Shown: positions 29,413 to 39,086 of the stretch, one piece after another | How positions within the stretch are numbered: position 1 is the stretch's first letter | Layout: every line of letters begins with the position of its first letter | Origin: Microcaldota archaeon | Lineage (GTDB): Archaea > Micrarchaeota > Micrarchaeia > Anstonellales > J096 | Direction: 5' to 3' | NCBI GenBank assembly: GCA_015522475.1 | Contig: WAMF01000001.1 | Location: 100,054 to 164,053, forward strand | Length of the DNA stretch: 64,000 nt | Program-made: the position numbers and the translations under genes | Notes under the pieces: model-generated | The model's input: the letters and a program-made list of their open reading frames with translations, nothing else | Told to the model about the DNA's origin: nothing | Database searches by the model: none

Positions 29413-30270
29413 GTGGATGAAGCTATCTATGGAAGAGTAAGGGAAAGCCTAAAATTTCTGCCAAAATACGTACGTGTCAACACCTTGGCAATACAACCAG
29501 AAGCATTTTTGGAAATCTTCCCATATGCACTAGAAAAAACGGCCTTGCCCTTTATGTTTCGTCTAAGAGAAAAGAGCAAGCATGTGAAAATAGGTGCAAC
29601 GCCCGAATTTAAGGCTGGCCTTATACATGCACAAAGTCTTTCATCTGCTCTTGTGCCTCTCGCCTTTTCAGCCTTTTCAGAAAAAGATGTTATTTTAGAC
29701 GTGGCTGCAGCCCCTGGCAGCAAGACAAGCGAGATGGCCATGCTTATGAAAAATCGTGGCCTTATTGTAGCGAACGACAGGAAAGAAAGAGAAAAGGTTA
29801 TAATAGGCACGCTTTCACGTCTGGGTGTTGTAAACACAGTCATAACGCATCATGATGGCAAACGCTTGCCGAGCGAATGGAAAGGTAAGTTCACAAAGGT
29901 TTTGCTGGATGCACCCTGTTCTGCATTGGGAAGTTGGCTCAATGCATGGGAGCGCTTTGAGAGAGCTCCTCAAATCCCAAAGCGGTTGAGTAACGTGCAG
30001 AAAAAGCTTATCCTCTCGGCGTTCGACGCGCTTAAGCCGGGTGGCGAGCTCATATATTCGACGTGCACAATAACGCCAGAAGAAAACGAAGCGGTTGTCG
30101 ACCATCTTTTACAGAATAGGCCAGAGGCAAAGCTGCTTAAGGTTGAGCTGCCCATGCCTTTCGAGCGCGGCCTTTCTGAATACGAGAGCTCAGCTCACGT
30201 AGCGCGCATATACCCCTGGCATGTAAACAGCGAAGCCTTTTTCATAGCTAAGATAACAAGGAAAAAGTAA
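29413..30270 (+). CDS. NSUN/RsmB-family RNA (cytosine-C5)-methyltransferase, copy 1
   Basis: DVAAAPGSKTSEMA, LLDAPCSALGSW, YSTCTITPEENE. Confidence 0.93.
   Translation: MDEAIYGRVRESLKFLPKYVRVNTLAIQPEAFLEIFPYALEKTALPFMFRLREKSKHVKIGATPEFKAGLIHAQSLSSALVPLAFSAFSEKDVILDVAAAPGSKTSEMAMLMKNRGLIVANDRKEREKVIIGTLSRLGVVNTVITHHDGKRLPSEWKGKFTKVLLDAPCSALGSWLNAWERFERAPQIPKRLSNVQKKLILSAFDALKPGGELIYSTCTITPEENEAVVDHLLQNRPEAKLLKVELPMPFERGLSEYESSAHVARIYPWHVNSEAFFIAKITRKK
30008..30257 (+). repeat. 250-bp inverted near-identical repeat, copy 1 (partner 54342..54591)
   Basis: By-eye alignment to reverse complement of 54342..54591: about 9 mismatches, no gaps. Confidence 0.93.
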
Positions 30271-30460
30271 AGGTAAAGAGTAGCTTATCCTCTCTACTCT
30301 CATCACACAGTTACCCTCTTAGCTAAGTTGAGGGGCTTATCCAGGTTCTTATATAGTTAGCGATACACTCTTTGGTTGTTTCTTCAAGGCGAGTGCATAT
30401 GAAGACTTACATAGGCGTAAAGTATAACTTTAAAAGCTCTTCTCCCAGTAACCTTTAGTT

Positions 30461-30610
30461 ATGGCACGCATGAAGCCGAGAGATCTTTTTTATAGGGGAA
30501 GCTCTGCTGAGGTTAGAATAGAGAAGTACACATTTAGGAAAGTTCCTAGGATAGTTGCAACGGTTCAACTGCATCGAGATGGTAAGAGAGTTGCTCATAA
30601 TAAGATATGA
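30461..30610 (+). CDS. 49-aa small ORF, possible remnant of a Bud32-type kinase N-lobe
   Basis: CTTTAAAAG ~29 bp upstream; MARMKPRDLFYRGSSAEVRIEKYTFRKVPRI… resembles the YxGAEAxI start of Bud32. Confidence 0.35.
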   Translation: MARMKPRDLFYRGSSAEVRIEKYTFRKVPRIVATVQLHRDGKRVAHNKI

Positions 30611-30782
30611 AACATACCACCAAAAGAAGAGAAAAATCCACAACAGAAATAGGTAAAGTGAAGGCGTAGAATGCTTAAGCTTAAGGGCACTTAACTTTAA
30701 CTCTTTAAGAACAGGAGAGTGCCCGCATATTTAAAAACATTTTCGGCGTACTAATGCTTACTTGTTATTTGTTTTATGAGCT

Positions 30783-30855
30783 GCCTCCGTAGCTCAGCGG
30801 TTAGAGCGGCCGCCTTGTAAGCGGCAGGTCGGGGGTTCGAATCCCTCCGGGGGCT
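30783..30855 (+). tRNA. tRNA-Thr (anticodon TGT)
   Basis: Acceptor gcctccg/cgggggc, anticodon arm gccgc-ctTGTaa-gcggc, GGTTCGAAT. Confidence 0.95.
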
Positions 30856-30971
30856 TTCACTTTCTTTCTCTAGAGGTGTCTTTGGCTCTTCAGAAATAAT
30901 TATAAAGCTTTCTTGAGTCAAAGCTAATGAAAATGGTAAATTTACCGAGTAGATATATAAGGGGATAAAGT

Positions 30972-31784
30972 ATGGGTTGGCTTGACAGCATAAAAAATAA
31001 AGTCCGTAGCGCGATGAAAAAGGTGAGAGATAGAAGAAATGAAATAAAAGAAAACAAAGTAATTCTTCACAGATTGCCACATAGTCGATTAAAGAAAATT
31101 GCTAAAGATTATGGAATATCAACTAAAGGAAGTTGTCTTGAAGTGAAACATAAAAGAGTTTACAATGCTTTTTTAGGAGAATATGTAGAAAACCCAACAT
31201 ATTATACGAAAGAAGTGGAACTCAGTTATGAAGATTTAATCGATAGATTAGCAAAGAAATTAAGTAAGGAACAAATGGACGAAATAAAAAAGAAGTTAGG
31301 TATATTTAAGCCTATAATTAGAAGGAATGAGGATAGAGATACAATAGACGAGGTTCACCACAGATCGGAAAGAAGAAAAAATGAAAATGAGACCATAATC
31401 GATAGGCTCATCAGAGAAGTTCAGAACTATTACCCAACAAAAGTGGCAAAGAAGGAGGAGACATATGAAGAAGGATTATATCAATGGTTATTGGCTCGTT
31501 TTGGTTTTACTAAGGCAGAAGCTATGAGGCAATACCAATCCTTCGATATAGGTATCCCCTATGTAGGAGTAGTTATTGAGGTTAAACATAAGATGAACAA
31601 GTCGGATAGAGATAGACTTTTAGGACAGATTATAGATGGAAAGGCTAAAGGATATTATGTTATTGTTGCAATTTACAATACAAGGAACAAAAATATACTC
31701 AATGAACTGGTTGAAAGGTTGAATAAGTTAAATATTAAAGGTATTGTAATAATTGATGATAGTAAAGTCATCTACAAGGCTTGA
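30972..31784 (+). CDS. Putative PD-(D/E)XK nuclease with SAP-like N-terminal region
   Basis: EEGLYQWLLARFG … QSFDIGIPYVGVVIEVKHK … LLGQIIDGKAKG (E, D-x(n)-ExK, Q pattern); AT-rich. Confidence 0.6.
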   Translation: MGWLDSIKNKVRSAMKKVRDRRNEIKENKVILHRLPHSRLKKIAKDYGISTKGSCLEVKHKRVYNAFLGEYVENPTYYTKEVELSYEDLIDRLAKKLSKEQMDEIKKKLGIFKPIIRRNEDRDTIDEVHHRSERRKNENETIIDRLIREVQNYYPTKVAKKEETYEEGLYQWLLARFGFTKAEAMRQYQSFDIGIPYVGVVIEVKHKMNKSDRDRLLGQIIDGKAKGYYVIVAIYNTRNKNILNELVERLNKLNIKGIVIIDDSKVIYKA

Positions 31785-32040
31785 AACTTATTACCAATAA
31801 TCCATACTTTTCTATCTCCTCTTTACTCCAATGCTCCTGATTCTTAGTATTTGTTACATAAGTAACTTCTAACTTTAACACCCTTCCAGTGTATTCTTTC
31901 TTCTCGGGATCCCATTCCCGGAGCAAAAGAATATCACCCTCTTTTATTTCAAAATCAGCCAGCCGTATTTCAAAGGTCTTTTTTCCCTGCTTTATGAGCT
32001 CAAAATACTTTGGCCATATCTTCTTTTCTACGGTTGCCAT
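31768..32040 (-). CDS. ASCH/DUF3850-like RNA-binding protein
   Basis: KKIWPKYFELIKQGKKTFEIRLADFEIKEGDILLLREWDPEKKEYTGR; start at MATVEKK after AAAGGTGT. Confidence 0.82.
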   Translation of the reverse strand: MATVEKKIWPKYFELIKQGKKTFEIRLADFEIKEGDILLLREWDPEKKEYTGRVLKLEVTYVTNTKNQEHWSKEEIEKYGLLVISFKPCR

Positions 32041-32221
32041 TGTTACACCTTTATTTGGTTTCACGCTAAAAATTAAAAACAGGTGTGGGAAGTTATGGCT
32101 TCCAACTTTCCTTGCCAACCCCCTAGGCCTTCACGCACACACACTTTTTTCTTGTTTGTACGTTTCTAGAATTTCATCACGATCCCAACCATCTTTAAAA
32201 GCATAGCTGAGACAAAAAAAC

Positions 32222-32938
32222 ATGCTGGGCATCATAGGAGGCAGTGGCATTTACTCTGTGTCGAAGCCTGCTGTCAGAAAAAGTGTTTCAACGCCCTATG
32301 GCAAGGTACAAGTGGAGAAAATCCGTTTCTCTTCAGGAGCTGAAGCATGGTTCGTCTCTAGACATGGTAAAGGGCATGCTGTGCCGCCTCACAAAGTGAA
32401 CTATAAAGCCAATGTGTATGCACTGAAGAAGGTAGGCGTCGACGCTGTGTTTGCTACGTATGCCGTCGGCATCATCTCATGCTATAAGCTTAATGACCTC
32501 ATACTGGCAAAAGATATAGTAAGTTTTAACATAACACCTACCTATTTTGACTCATTTGCTGAAGGTATTAAGCACACAAACATGTGCGAACCCTATAGCA
32601 AAAAGCTTTCAGACTACGTATACAGAATAGGAAAGGAGAAAAGTATTACTGTCAAAAGAGGGGGCATAATATTCACAACCCATGGCCCCCGTTTTGAAAC
32701 ACCAGCTGAGATAAAAGCCATAAAACGACTAGGAGCAAACCTCGTAAGCATGACTGCTGCATACGAAGTCATATTGGCGAATGAGCTGGAACTGCCTTTT
32801 ATTGGCTTAGCCTTAGGGACAAACTATGCTTGTGGTATAAAGAAAGCAAACCCTAGTATGGAAGAGGTATTCGAGAGCGTAAAGAAGGCAAAGGAGAAGA
32901 TTAACATTATTTTGGAAGAGCTTGCAGTCAGAGTTTAA
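32222..32938 (+). CDS. MTAP/PNP-family phosphorylase (methylthioadenosine or methylthioinosine phosphorylase)
   Basis: GIIGGSGIY, RHGKGHAVPPHKVNYKAN, GPRFETPAE. Confidence 0.9.
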   Translation: MLGIIGGSGIYSVSKPAVRKSVSTPYGKVQVEKIRFSSGAEAWFVSRHGKGHAVPPHKVNYKANVYALKKVGVDAVFATYAVGIISCYKLNDLILAKDIVSFNITPTYFDSFAEGIKHTNMCEPYSKKLSDYVYRIGKEKSITVKRGGIIFTTHGPRFETPAEIKAIKRLGANLVSMTAAYEVILANELELPFIGLALGTNYACGIKKANPSMEEVFESVKKAKEKINIILEELAVRV

Positions 32939-34227
32939 GCTTTCTCCGCATTCAACTGCTCAAAGAACAGGTTGATTTCATTGAGGGCTTTTTCAAGAAG
33001 CACTTCTTCGTTTGGCACCTTCCTTTCCTCAACGCTTACTTTGCCATTGGCAATACTCCACTCTACACTCACTGGGCTTGAGGCATAGATGAGGTTTGCT
33101 ATAATGTTATGTTCAGGCAGAAGGTTGGGCGTCTTCTTAACGACAATAATATCTGCTTTCTTTCCGACCTCTATTGAAGCAGGAACACCCAAAACTTTCC
33201 CACCGTTGACTGTGGCAAAATCCAATATGCGCTGGTCAGGTAGGATATCTGCCTTCCAATACTTATGTTTTTGTAAGAGAGCGGCAAACTTCATCGTCTC
33301 GAACATGTTCAAGCTATTGTTGCTCGCGGCGCCGTCAGTGCCAAGTGTTACATTGGCTCCTGCCTTTTCGTATTCATAAATATGAGCTATGCTACCTGTC
33401 GCTAGCTTTAAGTTGCTGATGGGGTTGTGGGATACTGTCGCGTGGGCCTGTCCAACGAGCCTGATTTCACGTGTTGAAACCCAAGAAGCATGCGCCAGCA
33501 CAGTTTTGTCGTCAAGAACACCTAGGTTGTATAAATACTCTATGCATCCAACACCTCTCTGCTTAATCATGCTCACTACATCATGCCGTGTTTCAGCCAC
33601 GTGTATGTGGAAGAGCAGGTTTTCTTTTCTGGCGAGCTCCTTAGCCTTTGCAATTAGCTCAGACGAGGCTGTATAAGGCGCGTGACAAGAGATCGCTGCT
33701 TGTACAAGTTCTGAATGCTTTTTTGCCTCTTCAATAACCTCATATGTGTGGTCCATCTGCTCGTCGATGGTGTGCTCGCCTACATCAAACATACCTCTTG
33801 AAATAACTGCGCGTATATTTAACTCGTCGGCTGCGTCCATTATCTCCTTCATGCCCGCTATATACATTTCATTAAAAGCAGTAGTCCCTGATTTCAGCGC
33901 CTCTATTATGCCTACAACAGCTCCAGCCTTTACAACCTCTGGCGTTAATTTAGCTTCAGCAGGCCATATCTTTTTTCCTAACCAGTCGTGGAGTGGTAAG
34001 CCCTCGCCGTACCCCCTAAAAAGCGTCATAGCAATGTGCGTATGTGTGTTAATCAAGCCAGGCATGACAATATGGTTAGAAGCGTCGATGACGAGTTCAG
34101 CTTTCTCATCTATGTCTTTGCCAATCTCTTCTACGACGCCTTCATCTGAGAGAAGAATGTCAGCTTTAACAATCTCGCGCTTTGCGTTTTGCGTAACAAC
34201 TGTGCCGTTCTTTATGAGCGTTGCCAC
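32935..34227 (-). CDS. Amidohydrolase: MTA/SAH/5'-deoxyadenosine deaminase family
   Basis: PGLINTHTHIAMTLFRGYGEGLPLHDWL, CHAPYTAS, HVAET, LGTDGAASNNSLNMFETMK. Confidence 0.92.
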   Translation of the reverse strand: MATLIKNGTVVTQNAKREIVKADILLSDEGVVEEIGKDIDEKAELVIDASNHIVMPGLINTHTHIAMTLFRGYGEGLPLHDWLGKKIWPAEAKLTPEVVKAGAVVGIIEALKSGTTAFNEMYIAGMKEIMDAADELNIRAVISRGMFDVGEHTIDEQMDHTYEVIEEAKKHSELVQAAISCHAPYTASSELIAKAKELARKENLLFHIHVAETRHDVVSMIKQRGVGCIEYLYNLGVLDDKTVLAHASWVSTREIRLVGQAHATVSHNPISNLKLATGSIAHIYEYEKAGANVTLGTDGAASNNSLNMFETMKFAALLQKHKYWKADILPDQRILDFATVNGGKVLGVPASIEVGKKADIIVVKKTPNLLPEHNIIANLIYASSPVSVEWSIANGKVSVEERKVPNEEVLLEKALNEINLFFEQLNAEKA

Positions 34228-34333
34228 TGCAGAAATAGAAGAGAGGGATTTAAAAGATCAACCCAGAAAAACCGCCAACCTTTCTCAGAGAGATCGCGTT
34301 TATTTTTAAGTATTAGGCCGAAAAGGCTAGCGT

Positions 34334-35002
34334 ATGGGCGAAAATAAATGCGTGGTGCTCATAGGACCGGGTGACGTCGCATATTACTACGAAGAACTCC
34401 TCGGCATGGACAGGGAAACACTAACCGAGGAGATAGAGAGAATAGCAGAAGTGTTGGTAAAAGCCCACGTTGAGCTTGTGCTTCTGCCGGATAAGGGCAT
34501 ATGCTTCGAGGTGGCCAAAGCTTATAAGGGAAGGGGTGGAACGCGCGTCATAGGCACTGTGCCCTTTCAAGACAAAACCTTTAGTATAGAGCACTTAAAG
34601 CCCTATATGAACGCAACGGTAAAGGTTGATGGGCAAGAAAGGAAAATCTTCGACGAGTTTATAGATACAGGCACGTGGTACGAGCAAGACTTAATCATGG
34701 CGCTCTTCGGCGACGCTATTCTCTATCTCGGCACAAGCTTGGGATCTATGCGTGAGCTTACTGCCGCGTATTATTTATATAAGCTCATAGGCGGCAAAAA
34801 GAAGGGCGTCGATATAGAGGGGAAAAAGATTCATCCAGCAATAAGAGCAGGCGAGGACTTCACAACCATCATTTATGAGCCTTTTGTGAAAGAGAGGTTG
34901 TCTAGTGAGATCTCTGCTTATATAAAAGAGGTTGGTGGGAGGATTGTTTATGTAAAGGATAAAGATAACCTAAGAGAGAAGATAAACCGCCAAAATGAAT
35001 AA
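34334..35002 (+). CDS. Rossmann-like (possibly SLOG/LOG-type) protein, unknown
   Basis: CVVLIGPGDV start, YLGTSLGSMRELTAAYYL segment. Confidence 0.45.
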   Translation: MGENKCVVLIGPGDVAYYYEELLGMDRETLTEEIERIAEVLVKAHVELVLLPDKGICFEVAKAYKGRGGTRVIGTVPFQDKTFSIEHLKPYMNATVKVDGQERKIFDEFIDTGTWYEQDLIMALFGDAILYLGTSLGSMRELTAAYYLYKLIGGKKKGVDIEGKKIHPAIRAGEDFTTIIYEPFVKERLSSEISAYIKEVGGRIVYVKDKDNLREKINRQNE

Positions 35003-35111
35003 GCTACTGAAATGGTAAAACTGCCTTGATTATTTTTACTAAGGGCTAATAGGGAGTGAGATTTAATACACTTTTTTTATTCATTCGCCTGATACTACGA
35101 CGTAATTTTCA

Positions 35112-35615
35112 CTATAGAGTAGGATCTTTCATAACCTTTTCATAATCTAGAGATGGATAATTGAATACTTTTGCAACTAAAGAATTTGGAAAGATGGAGA
35201 TATATTTATTATAGTAGCTCACTCTTTTGTTTAAGACCTTCTTTTCATGAAGAAGAGCTTTTTCATTGCTCTTCAAATCTCTGATCATCTGTTTTACAGA
35301 GCTATCAGATTTAAGCTTAGGATAATTTTCTACAACACCATATAAAGCTGTGAGAATTTTCTTATTTCCTGCTAACCAACTTCTATTCCTAGAAACATCT
35401 TCAAAGATGTCTCTCTCATGCTTCAGGTAAGGTTTGAGGATGTCATACAAATTTTTAATTAGCTGATTGTGATACGCATACTGAGCTGATAAATGTGCTT
35501 TTTGTCTTTTCACATCATCCAATTTTCTTATTATATTGTTTCTTATATGTATTACCCTTAACGCCAGATATATAATGGCCAAGCCTAAAATTAAGGACAA
35601 TATTAAAAAAATCAC
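35112..35615 (-). CDS. LemA-family membrane protein
   Basis: N-terminal TM, NYPKLKSDSSVKQM, RVSYYNKYISIFPNSLVAKVFNYP. Confidence 0.85.
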   Translation of the reverse strand: MIFLILSLILGLAIIYLALRVIHIRNNIIRKLDDVKRQKAHLSAQYAYHNQLIKNLYDILKPYLKHERDIFEDVSRNRSWLAGNKKILTALYGVVENYPKLKSDSSVKQMIRDLKSNEKALLHEKKVLNKRVSYYNKYISIFPNSLVAKVFNYPSLDYEKVMKDPTL

Positions 35616-35851
35616 ATTTCCACCAATTAACCTCTATGTTGACAATACATTTAAAATAGTTGGGGTAGTCCACCCCCTGCCAAAAAATTTCCATCTTTTA
35701 AGGCCAAGATAAATACGTGGTTGTCATAGCTTATATTGATGTCTCTTATTATTGGGAGGTAATACTCAGCACAAGTAAAAAGACATTATAATTGTCTTTA
35801 TTTTTCAGCTTTCCCAAACGTCTTTTATATCTTTCGCCTATAAACGCCCCT

Positions 35852-36574
35852 ATGAAAGCTGTGCTACTTTGTGGAGGAGAAGGCACAAGGCTCCGGCCTT
35901 ACACATATAGAATGCCAAAGCCCCTTCTTCCTGTGGGAGGGAGGCCCATACTTGAATATACCTTGCTAAATCTAAAGAGGAATGGCATAAGAGATGTCGT
36001 GCTAACAGTTGGTTATCTTCATGAGAAAATTGTAGACTACTTTGGGGACGGCTCAAGGCTCGGCATGCATATTGAATACAGTATAGAGAAGGAGAGGCTA
36101 GACACAGCAGGTTCTGTTCTTCAAGCAAAAGACTTGTTAGGAAATGAAACGTTCTTTGTAGGTATGGGAGACCATATCACAGCTATAAACATAGATAAAA
36201 TGTTAGACTACCATGAAGAAAAAGGAAACATAGCCACGATGGCATTCAAGCTGCAGGGTATCCCCCTTGAGTACGGCGTAGCTGAGCTCGAAGATGGTGT
36301 TGTAAAAGCCTTTAAGGAGAAGCCTATTCTGTCTAACTACATAAATGCTGGTATGTATATATTTGAGCCCGCCATTTTTGAATACATACAGCCCAAGGAG
36401 GACTTTGGTAAGCATGTTTTTCCTCGCCTACTAAAGGATGGAAAAAAAATAAGCTCCTATGTCTTCAATGAGTTTTGGGCAGACGTGGGACGCATAAAAG
36501 ACTATGAAGAAATGAATAACATATTGAGTATCGTCGACCTCATGATGACGCTCAATGGGAACACACGAAAGTAG
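35852..36574 (+). CDS. Sugar-phosphate nucleotidyltransferase
   Basis: MKAVLLCGGEGTRLRPYTYRMPKPLLPVGGRPILEY; TTTTATAT ~22 nt upstream of this ATG. Confidence 0.93.
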   Translation: MKAVLLCGGEGTRLRPYTYRMPKPLLPVGGRPILEYTLLNLKRNGIRDVVLTVGYLHEKIVDYFGDGSRLGMHIEYSIEKERLDTAGSVLQAKDLLGNETFFVGMGDHITAINIDKMLDYHEEKGNIATMAFKLQGIPLEYGVAELEDGVVKAFKEKPILSNYINAGMYIFEPAIFEYIQPKEDFGKHVFPRLLKDGKKISSYVFNEFWADVGRIKDYEEMNNILSIVDLMMTLNGNTRK

Positions 36575-36640
36575 AGAAAGACTGAGGAGCGCAGTTAGAG
36601 CAAGGCAAAACATTTATAAAGGGCAAGTTCAATTAGCTTT

Positions 36641-37570
36641 ATGGTAAGCCGTCAACTCCCCCCAAAAGTAGACGCTCTTATTAGAGATATAAAAGAGGTT
36701 AAAATACAAGGCGCTAGAAACGTAGCAAAGGCCGCGCTCGAAGCTGTGCAAGAGTCTATTTCTTCATTTAAAGGTAGTGCCGATGAGCTGAAGTCCCTTC
36801 TAAGTGTCGTCATATTTCGCCTTATGAATGCTAGGCCCACGGAGCCTATGACGAGAGATTTGTTAACTAATTTGCTCCAGCACCTTTTAGCTTACTCAAA
36901 CCTTAACAACGTAGACAAAATGAAGAAAGCCATAATGCAGGACTTAGAAGAGCATCTAGAGAAAATGGAAGCTAGCTTAGCAGTCATAGCAGATATTGGT
37001 GCTAATCTCATAGAAAACGGCAGTGTTGTCATGACTATATGTCATTCTTCTACAGTGACTACACTGCTCAAAAAAGCACATGACAGAGGTAAGCTAGACG
37101 AAGTTATAAGTTGCGAGACTCGGCCCCTCTTCCAAGGTCGCATAACAGCAAAAGAGCTAGCAGATCATGGGATAAGAGTGAAAAGCATCGTCGATGGAGC
37201 CATGGCACATTACATGGACGAGGCAGACATTGTAATTGTGGGGGCAGACGCCATACAAGCTGACGGCTCATTCGTGAATAAAATAGGCACGAGGGCTTTA
37301 GCCATAGTTGCAAAGGAACACAACGCGCCTTTTTATTCGGCGGCAGAGCTTTTCAAATATGACGCACAATCCATCTTTGGCTTTAGAGAAAGAATAGAGA
37401 TGCGCGATCCGGCAGAAGTATGGCCAGAGGCCCCAAAACATGTGAGAGTCCTTAATCCAGCATTTGACCTCATAGAAGCAAGATACCTCACAGCCTATAT
37501 AACTGAAAGAGGCATTGTCACACCTCAAAGCCTTCCGCTTATATTCAAAGAAGCATATTCCTCTGTATAG
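36641..37570 (+). CDS. Ribose-1,5-bisphosphate isomerase / eIF2B-alpha family
   Basis: CHSSTVTTLLKKA, ETRPLFQGR, VGADAIQADGSFVNKIGTRALA. Confidence 0.88.
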   Translation: MVSRQLPPKVDALIRDIKEVKIQGARNVAKAALEAVQESISSFKGSADELKSLLSVVIFRLMNARPTEPMTRDLLTNLLQHLLAYSNLNNVDKMKKAIMQDLEEHLEKMEASLAVIADIGANLIENGSVVMTICHSSTVTTLLKKAHDRGKLDEVISCETRPLFQGRITAKELADHGIRVKSIVDGAMAHYMDEADIVIVGADAIQADGSFVNKIGTRALAIVAKEHNAPFYSAAELFKYDAQSIFGFRERIEMRDPAEVWPEAPKHVRVLNPAFDLIEARYLTAYITERGIVTPQSLPLIFKEAYSSV

Positions 37571-37713
37571 TAGCTTGGCTTGAGCCCAGTTTGAATATGG
37601 CTAACTAGCTTACTTTTGACCTTCGCTTTTTTATGCCAGCATTCTTCTTCTCTTTCGGCTTATCAATTCACATCCATCTCTTCTACCTCTCTAGCTCCAT
37701 ACAATTGTATAAC

Positions 37714-39075
37714 CTAACCCTTTGCTATGCCTCTCGCCTTACTATATTTGTAAAGAGCATAGAGGGCTTGAACACCTTTCTCAGGGTAGGGGTAAGAGGG
37801 GATGCCGCTCATCGTAAGCATTTGCCTTAGTCGCGCTTCGACCTCTCCTCCAGGAACAACAACTGCTATGGGTTTGCTGCCTAAGAAAGACGTAAGCTCT
37901 TCTACAACCGCGGAATTTATTGCTGGCGGTTGGAAAAGAATATTAACGAGAACCATATCTATGTTAGGATCCTTGAGCATGGCCCTAAGCACTTCTCTAT
38001 AGCGAGAGACATCTGCATCTGCTACAACATCGAAGGGGTTTGCCGGTGTAACATATTCGGGAATCTTGCCCTTTATCTCATCAAGGGTCTGCTTGGATAA
38101 AGAAGGCATTTCTAAACCTAGCTTCATAGCCGCGTCCGTAGCCATGACACCGAAGCCTCCGCCGTTTGTTATAATACCTAAGCGCTTGCCTTTTGGTAAT
38201 GGCTGATTGAAGATTTTTGCCATATCAAACATATCTTCTAAGCTATAAGCCTCGAGGACACCTGCTTTTTTGAATGCCGCCTTATAGGCTAGATAGTCGC
38301 CCGCTAGAGCGCCAGTGTGTGTAGTAGCAGCTTTCTTTGCTTTGCCTTCCTTTCCCGCTTTTAGTACAATGACGGGCTTTTTACTGGCTGCATATGTAAG
38401 GGCGGATGTGAATTTTCTACCATCTCCGACGCCTTCGACATACATGAGGATAATCTTTGCTTCATTCATAGCGCCGTACGCCTTAATCAAGTCACTCTCA
38501 TCTATATTATATGCATTGCCATAAGAAACGAAGCTGTGCATGCCCAAACCATTCTTAGAGGCAAGCGAAAGGAATGCGCTGCCGACACCACCACTTTGGC
38601 TTATTATAGCTATATCACCATAAGGAGGTCTTTCGAGCTTGTAGTGAGGGAAGAAAAGCGTGTCAAAGCGCGACTTCGCCGAATAGATGCCCAAACAGTT
38701 GGGCCCTATTACATGCATGCCTTCTGCGGCCTTTTTGAAAGCTTCTTCTAAATCCTTACGCCCACTCTCACCGAAGCCTCCACTTATAACGACGGCGTGC
38801 TTTATTCCCTTCTTTTTCGCCTCCTCTAATATGGAAGGAACGGTAGGAGCAGGTGTCGCTATAACTGCCACATCAACAACTTCAGGAAGGGCGCTCAAAG
38901 AGGGGTAGCAAGGATGGCCAAGCACTTCTTTATGCTTAGGGTTCACAGCGTACACATCTCCGTTAAACCCACCCTTTATAATGTTAAGAAAGATTACGGC
39001 CCCGATTTTTGCAGGATTGCTAGAAACACCAACTACTGCAATAGATTTTGGATTCAAGAACTTGTTCATGTTCAT
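37714..39075 (-). CDS. ADP-forming acetyl-CoA synthetase alpha subunit
   Basis: CoA-binding LNPKSIAVVGVSSNPAKIG, IGPNCLGIYS, SQSGGVGSAFL, TTHTGALAG. Confidence 0.93.
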   Translation of the reverse strand: MNMNKFLNPKSIAVVGVSSNPAKIGAVIFLNIIKGGFNGDVYAVNPKHKEVLGHPCYPSLSALPEVVDVAVIATPAPTVPSILEEAKKKGIKHAVVISGGFGESGRKDLEEAFKKAAEGMHVIGPNCLGIYSAKSRFDTLFFPHYKLERPPYGDIAIISQSGGVGSAFLSLASKNGLGMHSFVSYGNAYNIDESDLIKAYGAMNEAKIILMYVEGVGDGRKFTSALTYAASKKPVIVLKAGKEGKAKKAATTHTGALAGDYLAYKAAFKKAGVLEAYSLEDMFDMAKIFNQPLPKGKRLGIITNGGGFGVMATDAAMKLGLEMPSLSKQTLDEIKGKIPEYVTPANPFDVVADADVSRYREVLRAMLKDPNIDMVLVNILFQPPAINSAVVEELTSFLGSKPIAVVVPGGEVEARLRQMLTMSGIPSYPYPEKGVQALYALYKYSKARGIAKG

Positions 39076-39086
39076 AAGCTCACCCC

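Noticed and set aside
30783-32220. Integrated element with att duplication of the tRNA-Thr 3' end
   Set aside because: I searched by eye for a second copy of the tRNA-Thr 3' sequence near 32 kb and found none; no integrase gene is present either.
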